A stretch of DNA of 8,012 nucleotides. It comes from Desulfobacteraceae bacterium. Lineage in GTDB: Bacteria > Desulfobacterota > Desulfobacteria > Desulfobacterales > Desulfobacteraceae. The notes beneath the pieces were generated by a model. That model worked only from the letters and a program-made list of their open reading frames with translations, did no database searches and had not been told where the DNA came from. A program made the translations under genes and the position numbers. This document shows, one piece after another, positions 4,601-8,012 of the stretch (position 1 is the stretch's first letter; the number at the start of each line of letters is the position of its first letter). The DNA lies in the NCBI GenBank assembly GCA_023140455.1, contig JAGLLQ010000466.1, positions 1 through 8,012 on the forward strand, written 5' to 3'.

Positions 4601-6556
4601 AGAGTATTAGCACAAAATCTAAATGATATCGAAATTTATTTTAGTTTGGGATCTGCTTTACGTGATGCTAAAGAATATGAGAAAGCAATCAAAGTATGTA
4701 AGAAAGGCATTGGTATTAATAAATATGCACTCTCGGTATATGCAATTTGGGCAGATTGTTTGTTAGAGCAAGGTCTGTATAAAGCAGCTATTGGTATATG
4801 CAAAAAATCTATTGGAATAAATCCTTATAATAATATTGATGCCTATATGGACTGGGGATTAAACTTAAGTAGAATGGAGGAATATAAACAAGCGCTTTCG
4901 AAGTTTGAAACAATTCTGAACTACGATCCATTTTATATAGAGTCTATTTTAAGTATTGGAAATGTTTATAGTGATCAGAGAAAATATAACGAGTCCATCG
5001 ATAAGTTTAAAAAGATTTTAGATATGGACCCATATTACGCCAAAGCTTATAATAATTGGGGTAACTCTTTATATCAAATGGAAGAATATGAAAAAGCAAT
5101 ACTAAAAGCTCAAAAAGCTTTAGAAATTGACAATACATTTGAGCTTCCCTATTTTGTTTGGGGAATAGCTTTAATTGAGCTGGGAAAAACTGATTTAGTA
5201 ATTAAAAAGGTAGAAGAGCTATTAAAAGTTAACCCTAAATCATATCTTGGCTATTACCTTTGGGGGAAGGTGTTATATAATTCAAAAGACTATAATCAAG
5301 CGATAATGAAATTCAAAAAATCTCTGGAATACAATTCTAAATATGTAAATGCCTATCACGATTGGGGCATTTCTTTGATGATATTAAACAAAAATAAAAA
5401 AGCTATTTCAAAATTTAAGAAAGCTATAGAGTTAGATCATAAAAATGTATCAGCATATTCTAATTTGGGGAATTCTTTTTTCCGATTAAATAGATACATA
5501 GAAGCTATAAGACACGCCAAAAAGGCAATAAAAATTAACCCTAAATTTGCAAATGCTTATTGTGTGTGGGGTATGGCTTTAGCTTACCAAAACAAATATG
5601 ATGAAGCCATTCGAAGATTCAAAAAAGCTATTGAATTTAATCCAAAACTTCTTCTCGCTTATATTGAAATGGGTAAGACTTTAATTAAAAAAGGAAAATA
5701 TTCTGAGAGTATCTCAATTTTAGAAATAGCCATAAAGATAGATCCCAAAGATTCCAATTTATACAACTATTTGGGAATTGCACTAGTAAGTCTTGGAAAT
5801 AATAAAGATTCCCTCTCCAAGTTTGCCGAAGCCATCGAAAAAGACACCTATAACTCGGAGGCGTATACCAATTGGGGTGCTGCTTTGAATAATTTAGGCA
5901 AATACAATAAAGCTATTACGAAACTCAACAAAGCTATAGAGTTAGATCCGAAATCTTCTATTGGTAACGCTAATTTGGGGCTCTCCTATATAAATTTAGG
6001 AAAGATGCATGAGGCTATCCAAAAGTGTGAAAAAGCTATTGAATTAAACCCTAACAATTCTAAAGCCTACTACCTTTGGGGATTGGCCTTGCATAACATT
6101 GGGAAACCCAATATGGCTATTTCAAAATTAAACAAATCGATTGAAATTGACGCTGACTCAAGTGAGTCAAGATTTCTATATGGAATTGTATTGATCGGTA
6201 TTCAAGATTATAATGCTGCTATAAAACAGCTGCAGAAGGCACATGAAATTGATTCTATTGACCCAAGACCTATTGCAAATATAGGCTTTGCATTTTTTAA
6301 CAAGGGAGATTTTAGAAATGCAATTTCTTATTATAAAAAAGCTTTAAATATGTCACCTAATAATAAGAGAGTGCAAAATAAGGTTATTGAAATTTTTTCT
6401 CTTCTAAATGAGGATGATATTAAATTTTTGAATCAATTAAAAAATAAAAAAGCTATTAATCAGATCCAATATAATCAATTTTTAGAAAAATTAATGAAAT
6501 TGAAAGGTATAAAAACTACAGAGTATGTATTTAAAGGAGCAGCTAAGGCCGGATAG
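1619..6556 (+). CDS. Giant membrane-anchored tetratricopeptide-repeat protein, 1645 aa
   Basis: Residues 1-38 form a Lys/Arg-containing cytosolic tail. Residues 39-52 are a short hydrophobic anchor (SILIIIVLLFL); the positive-inside rule puts the rest outside the cytoplasm. Residues 58-187 form a small domain with TIITPISVPMSL at its start and IAEKIIISQRPYILAAY at its end. I recall similar membrane-anchored domains (V-P-x-x-L...; P-Y-x-x-A-x-Y) in proteobacterial TPR proteins. Residues 188-220 resemble a degenerate TPR. Residues 221-1582 are 40 contiguous TPR units, and 1583-1645 a helical tail. TPRs are protein-binding solenoids; no catalytic domain is visible, so a scaffold or assembly role is inferred. 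ATG 1619 is the first start after the in-frame TAA at 1607-1609, keeps the anchor, and has no Shine-Dalgarno site, which is odd for so large a gene. The frame is intact throughout. It converges with the recombinase gene. The TPR identity is certain; partner and role are unknown. Confidence 0.95.
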   Translation: MENNLNHSNQSTTKTENQTKFNRALSFLKKYSLISKTKLSILIIIVLLFLKFNDNRTIITPISVPMSLTEIGLKEKNISKKIHDKLEDIVKRAKNLSDSQQFNSDDSDYLENIELPGLFQPIITLVQKIPLFNKQTKINGEIIDINGQYVAQIRISGPKQKETFSVYSKNYDDLIQKIAEKIIISQRPYILAAYYNSTHQLEKSIDTAKMCLWNSDARDSAHAYNLIGKVFMRMHQYDRARRYFKEAIEKDSTLKFPHLNIIKSYLSQNNYHKAEESIRGFIKKYPYLPDGDCALADFYIKQNSYEKAIKNLENALEKDPYNRYAFGLLSICYQDTYKFKKAEIYAKKTIDSNKNSGWGYLLLGNAFMDQKRFIEASSLYDIALQKNPHYIDAMINYGSVLRFQNKHDQALKLFKKISDKDKYNLLSYSIWADILKELGHYNEAIEKCKKAIDINPYFAEAFNAWGCILVEQGEHEFAIEKFKATLKINPYHQYANENIGGALNNQKKYQESIDHLKEIKKNTTPSHRLFKNLAIASMNIGQFDVAEKTYQEAIRVNNFFIEIYIGWAELLIKQGKYSAAIEKCKKTISLDNNYVSAYEKWGHILALQYNDQEAIEKFKTAINYDPNFYLAEIGIAKVLTRQKKYSSALDHFGKIELLAKHSTVFYSMKGKILNEQRKYDSELKLYKTAIQNNECHFIELYLNLADSFIAIGKFQEAIKKCKAALVLDPDYALAYAKWGEILEAQYKYNEAISKYSEASKLAPHEPYYIEKKGRVYIKQADYKSAIEQFKKAISINKYWNFAYQGWAKSLLHQGLKTKAIEKYSEATQLFPEIESTHMQLGDAFKKLGQYKKAIDTYQTALEINPLFINIHYSLAETYFKINNKQDAFKQLEELLKINPNILLTYKKFAWLLNQAGEYEKIFQIINRAISNNFHFDSIQEEWTNALFKTGNTQEAFKNYEKTIAENPKDTQMLVNYGKFLLKNGQSKKSNEVFERVLAQNLNDIEIYFSLGSALRDAKEYEKAIKVCKKGIGINKYALSVYAIWADCLLEQGLYKAAIGICKKSIGINPYNNIDAYMDWGLNLSRMEEYKQALSKFETILNYDPFYIESILSIGNVYSDQRKYNESIDKFKKILDMDPYYAKAYNNWGNSLYQMEEYEKAILKAQKALEIDNTFELPYFVWGIALIELGKTDLVIKKVEELLKVNPKSYLGYYLWGKVLYNSKDYNQAIMKFKKSLEYNSKYVNAYHDWGISLMILNKNKKAISKFKKAIELDHKNVSAYSNLGNSFFRLNRYIEAIRHAKKAIKINPKFANAYCVWGMALAYQNKYDEAIRRFKKAIEFNPKLLLAYIEMGKTLIKKGKYSESISILEIAIKIDPKDSNLYNYLGIALVSLGNNKDSLSKFAEAIEKDTYNSEAYTNWGAALNNLGKYNKAITKLNKAIELDPKSSIGNANLGLSYINLGKMHEAIQKCEKAIELNPNNSKAYYLWGLALHNIGKPNMAISKLNKSIEIDADSSESRFLYGIVLIGIQDYNAAIKQLQKAHEIDSIDPRPIANIGFAFFNKGDFRNAISYYKKALNMSPNNKRVQNKVIEIFSLLNEDDIKFLNQLKNKKAINQIQYNQFLEKLMKLKGIKTTEYVFKGAAKAG
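2279..6364 (+). repeat. Array of 40 TPR units (102-bp coding repeat)
   Basis: Forty consecutive 34-residue units with almost no interruption: one residue is added after unit 14 and one after unit 25. The consensus is roughly x-x-A-Y-x-x-[WL]-G...Y-x-x-A-I-x-K-[FC]-K-K-A-I-x-x-[ND]-P-x-x. Sixteen units have Trp at position 7 (units 7, 8, 11, 12, 16, 18, 22, 25, 26, 28-31, 33, 36, 38), where Leu is usual. At the nucleotide level the units are well diverged, so this is an old array rather than a recent tandem expansion. Confidence 0.9.
2891..4117 (+). repeat. Higher-order repeat: three blocks of four TPR units
   Basis: Blocks begin at 2891 (units 7-10), 3299 (11-14) and 3710 (15-18), spaced 408 and 411 bases. 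The first unit of each block carries K-C-K-[KA] at positions 23-26 (EKCKKAI, EKCKKTI, KKCKAAL) and the second has Trp 7 with E-A-I or F-A-I. Third units of the first two blocks share QKKY...SIDH or SALDH. The starts of units 11 and 15 match as IEIY and IELY. This suggests duplication of a four-unit segment, followed by divergence. Confidence 0.55.
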
Positions 6557-6561
6557 CCTTA
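6544..6561 (+). terminator. Weak hairpin over the TPR stop codon
   Basis: TAAGGC-CGGATA-GCCTTA gives a 6-bp stem that includes the TAG stop. It lacks a following T-run, so intrinsic termination is doubtful. The rest of the convergent gap to 6682 holds no gene and only a weak TGCAT/ATGCA pair (6595-6611). Confidence 0.25.
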
Positions 6562-6682
6562 CGTTCTATTAGTTTCATTGATTACTTATTTAACTGCATC
6601 TGTAAAATGCAATTATCCAGATAAACAGTTGAACCACTTGGTCAAAGTAAATTTGCGTGTTATTATATATTTATTCTTCTTC

Positions 6683-7744
6683 TTATTGCTCTGGAGTCAT
6701 TGTGGGTTCTAAATTGTTTGTAGCATAGGCATAAGCAAGCCCGGTTGAGCCTTTACCTTGACTATAAAAACCATAGTGCCGCTGCATCCTTTTAGATTTG
6801 TGACCAAGGAAAAAGGCAATTTTAACATCTTCATATTGTTCTTTTTTTAGATCTGCGGCCTTTTGGTGCCTAAATGAGTATGGAGAAATATCATTGAATT
6901 TGACACCATTTTTTTTAGCCGCATATTTGATGGCTTTATTAAATCTCCCTTTAAATTTTTCAGAATTATTTAAATCATCGTTACCAAGATTGATAATATG
7001 AGGACCTCGTTGACCGAGAAGATATTTAATTTTGTGTGATGCAAAGTTACTATTTGGTTCAAAGAATAGTGACCTATACTTATATCCTTTTGTATCAGTA
7101 ACTTTTGAACCGAGAATATCAGCTTTAATAAAACCTTCAGATATCGATAAGGAAACACCTTTAAATAATTCATCAGGCCTGCATCCGGTTAACATTAGTA
7201 TAAGCAAGGCGTCTCTGTACTTTATTGAAATGTTTTTGTAAACTTTTTCCTGCCAGTTTTTGGGTAGCCCGACTAAAGACTTTCTTTTTGAATTAGTCTT
7301 TCTGGATTTGGTTCCTGTTGATTTACCTGGAAAAAAAGAAACTGAAGTTGGATCATGAACATGTTTAAATTGATAATCACAGTTGCATTCTATTAATGCT
7401 TTACAATATCTATTTGCACACAATCTGGAGATCTTAGCCTCCTTATTCTTTTTTTCTTTTGAAAATTTATTATAGTGGTACAAAGCTTTATTTAAGATTA
7501 GTGTCATGCCATATTGATAAGCCGCCTTATAGCAATAATAAGATGATTTATTAAGATTTTTTTCTTTGACATATTTATTTAGGTCATACAAAGAATAATC
7601 AGCAACTCTAATAAACTTTTTTTTGTAGTCTTGCTTAGATTTTTCGGAAAGATTGATTTGCTTTACAAAGAAGTTCTTTAATCTGCGCATTTCCTTGATG
7701 CTGTACTTTTGTTTATCTATATTTATTATATCTTGGATTTCCAT
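6683..7744 (-). CDS. Tyrosine site-specific recombinase (phage/plasmid-type integrase), 353 aa
   Basis: Catalyses DNA strand exchange through a covalent 3'-phosphotyrosine link. The N-terminal ~130 residues form an unusually Lys/Tyr-rich helical core-binding region. The catalytic domain begins about residue 160 with GLPKNWQEKVYK. Visible active-site residues are Arg189 in TGCRPDELFKG, a likely Lys at 214 or 219 (GSKVTDTKGYKYRSL), Tyr289/Arg292/His293 in SPYSFRHQKAADLK, His315 in FLGHKSKRM, and the nucleophile Tyr324 in RHYG. The usual first His of the H-x-x-R box is Tyr here; I recall Y-S-[FL]-R-H-Q as normal for a subgroup of proteobacterial recombinases that also shares the G-[SA]-K-V motif, so this is probably not a defect. 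Length and motifs look complete. It is convergent with the TPR gene and sits just downstream of a cluster of inverted repeats that could be its attachment or control site. Activity appears likely; the target is unknown. Confidence 0.92.
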   Translation of the reverse strand: MEIQDIINIDKQKYSIKEMRRLKNFFVKQINLSEKSKQDYKKKFIRVADYSLYDLNKYVKEKNLNKSSYYCYKAAYQYGMTLILNKALYHYNKFSKEKKNKEAKISRLCANRYCKALIECNCDYQFKHVHDPTSVSFFPGKSTGTKSRKTNSKRKSLVGLPKNWQEKVYKNISIKYRDALLILMLTGCRPDELFKGVSLSISEGFIKADILGSKVTDTKGYKYRSLFFEPNSNFASHKIKYLLGQRGPHIINLGNDDLNNSEKFKGRFNKAIKYAAKKNGVKFNDISPYSFRHQKAADLKKEQYEDVKIAFFLGHKSKRMQRHYGFYSQGKGSTGLAYAYATNNLEPTMTPEQ

Positions 7745-7759
7745 AATTATTATTTTTTG

Positions 7760-7767
7760 CCTCCCTT
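7760..7767 (-). promoter_or_regulatory. Ribosome binding site of the recombinase, unusually distant
   Basis: On the minus strand AAGGGAGG ends 15 bases before the ATG at 7744, well beyond the usual 5-9. The intervening A/T run is in frame and open (CAA AAA ATA ATA ATT), so a non-canonical ATA start six bases after the site is conceivable. ATG remains the simplest choice. Confidence 0.5.
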
Positions 7768-7795
7768 AATTTGAATACACCGAGCTCAATCTCCA

Positions 7796-7832
7796 GCTTA
7801 ATATACTATACTTTCAGTACAGTATATTAAGC
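7796..7832. repeat. Inverted repeat 1, 16-bp arms
   Basis: Left arm GCTTAATATACTATAC (7796-7811), loop TTTCA, right arm GTACAGTATATTAAGC (7817-7832). Fifteen of 16 positions pair; in minus-strand RNA the sixteenth would be a G-U wobble. It lies 52 bases upstream of the recombinase start, so it would be a 5'-UTR hairpin, an operator over the promoter, or a recombinase core site. Confidence 0.75.
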
Positions 7833-7847
7833 CTACGCTTGCGACAA
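7821..7847 (-). promoter_or_regulatory. Possible recombinase promoter overlapping inverted repeats 1 and 2
   Basis: On the minus strand TTGTCG (7847-7842) and TATACT (7826-7821) are separated by 15 bases, shorter than the usual 17. The -10 lies in the right arm of inverted repeat 1 and the -35 in the left part of inverted repeat 2, so a protein bound to either would compete with RNA polymerase. Speculative. Confidence 0.22.
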
Positions 7848-7882
7848 AAATAAAATTTTAAAAAATTTTATTTTTGCATCGC
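7841..7882. repeat. Inverted repeat 2, 15-bp perfect AT arms plus a GC clamp
   Basis: CAAAAATAAAATTTT (7845-7859) and its exact complement AAAATTTTATTTTTG (7862-7876) flank AA. Outside these, GCGA (7841-7844) pairs with TCGC (7879-7882) across a two-base CA bulge. On the minus strand the stem ends in TTTTTG, so it might terminate transcripts coming from the right; the nearly loopless palindrome also suits a cruciform or protein-binding site. Confidence 0.7.
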
Positions 7883-7887
7883 TCGGC

Positions 7888-7916
7888 ATATTATCTGAGG
7901 AATTCTCAGATAATAT
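7888..7916. terminator. Inverted repeat 3, 12-bp perfect arms, terminator-like
   Basis: ATATTATCTGAG (7888-7899), loop GAATT, CTCAGATAATAT (7905-7916), followed on the plus strand by TTTT. The minus-strand stop codon TGA at 7908-7906 of the right-edge reading frame lies in the right arm, as in terminators that overlap a gene end. The stem is AT-rich, so strength is uncertain, and no minus-strand T-run follows directly. The T-run side would serve plus-strand transcripts, for which no gene is seen. Confidence 0.5.
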
Positions 7917-8012
7917 TTTTCCAAGTAATGTAGTTTTTCTTATCTGATAACTTGATATTGCAGCCATAATTTATGAAGATGTTAATCAACTGATCCTTCT
8001 TTGAATTTGTAG
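7906..8012 (-). CDS. C-terminal end of an unidentified minus-strand gene (5' partial)
   Basis: Reading leftward from 8010, the frame encodes 34 residues (TNSKKDQLINIFINYGCNIK, then LSDKKNYITWKNII) and stops with TGA at 7908-7906. The composition resembles the other proteins here, with an amphipathic helix followed by an aromatic strand, but the fragment is too short to assign. In such AT-rich DNA a 34-codon open frame could occur by chance. The stop falling inside an inverted repeat supports a real gene end. If real, it lies upstream of the recombinase on the same strand, with the inverted-repeat cluster between them. Confidence 0.4.
   Translation of the reverse strand, partial: TNSKKDQLINIFINYGCNIKLSDKKNYITWKNII

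Noticed and set aside
2279..6364. Recent tandem DNA expansion or CRISPR-like array
   Set aside because: The 102-bp period is a protein repeat; units are strongly diverged in nucleotide sequence and there are no identical repeats with unique spacers.
6970..7241. Short frames overlapping the recombinase catalytic domain
   Set aside because: The minus-strand 353-codon frame carries all catalytic motifs across this interval.

Overview
This is an AT-rich window that reads like an accessory region of a bacterial genome. The AT-richness shows in Lys/Asn/Ile-heavy proteins and A/T-ending codons, judged by eye. The gene families (an IS21-type IstB, a DUF6957-like protein, a membrane-anchored TPR giant with a proteobacterial-style N-terminal domain, and a plasmid/island-type tyrosine recombinase) point to an AT-rich member of the Proteobacteria. 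The sequence alone does not fix the genus.

Left edge (1-1435): the window opens inside the 3' part of an IS21-family element, with the end of istB and the right terminal repeats up to about 353. Directly abutting the IS end is a 36-codon C-terminal remnant of another gene, probably a metallophosphoesterase, so the IS seems to have cut that gene. Two small-gene units follow. The first is a 105-aa DUF6957-like protein at 593-910 with an excellent ribosome binding site. The second is an unrecognised ~94-aa ORF at 1151-1435 that is probably 5'-broken by a frameshift. Each is preceded by a related coding-like stretch sharing the pattern T-G...R-C-L-T-P-[FY]-I, which gives a cassette-like layout.

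Centre (1619-6556): one very large gene encodes a 1645-aa protein. It has a short Lys-rich N-terminus, a single membrane anchor, a ~135-residue extracytoplasmic domain, 40 essentially uninterrupted 34-residue TPR units, and a 63-residue helical tail. Within the array there is a four-unit (about 408-bp) higher-order repeat. There is also a marked relation between a small residue at position 24 of one unit and tryptophan at position 7 of the next.

Right edge (6557-8012): a tyrosine recombinase is encoded convergently on the minus strand (7744-6683). Upstream of it, 7796-7916 holds three strong inverted repeats in about 120 bp. These could be recombination-site, operator or terminator structures. 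The window ends in what looks like the last 34 codons of another minus-strand gene, whose stop lies inside the third inverted repeat.

No RNA gene or CRISPR array was seen. The recombinase, hairpin cluster, IS21 and gene fragments together suggest a mobile-element-rich island. Whether the TPR protein is cargo of a recombinase-mobilised element is an inference.
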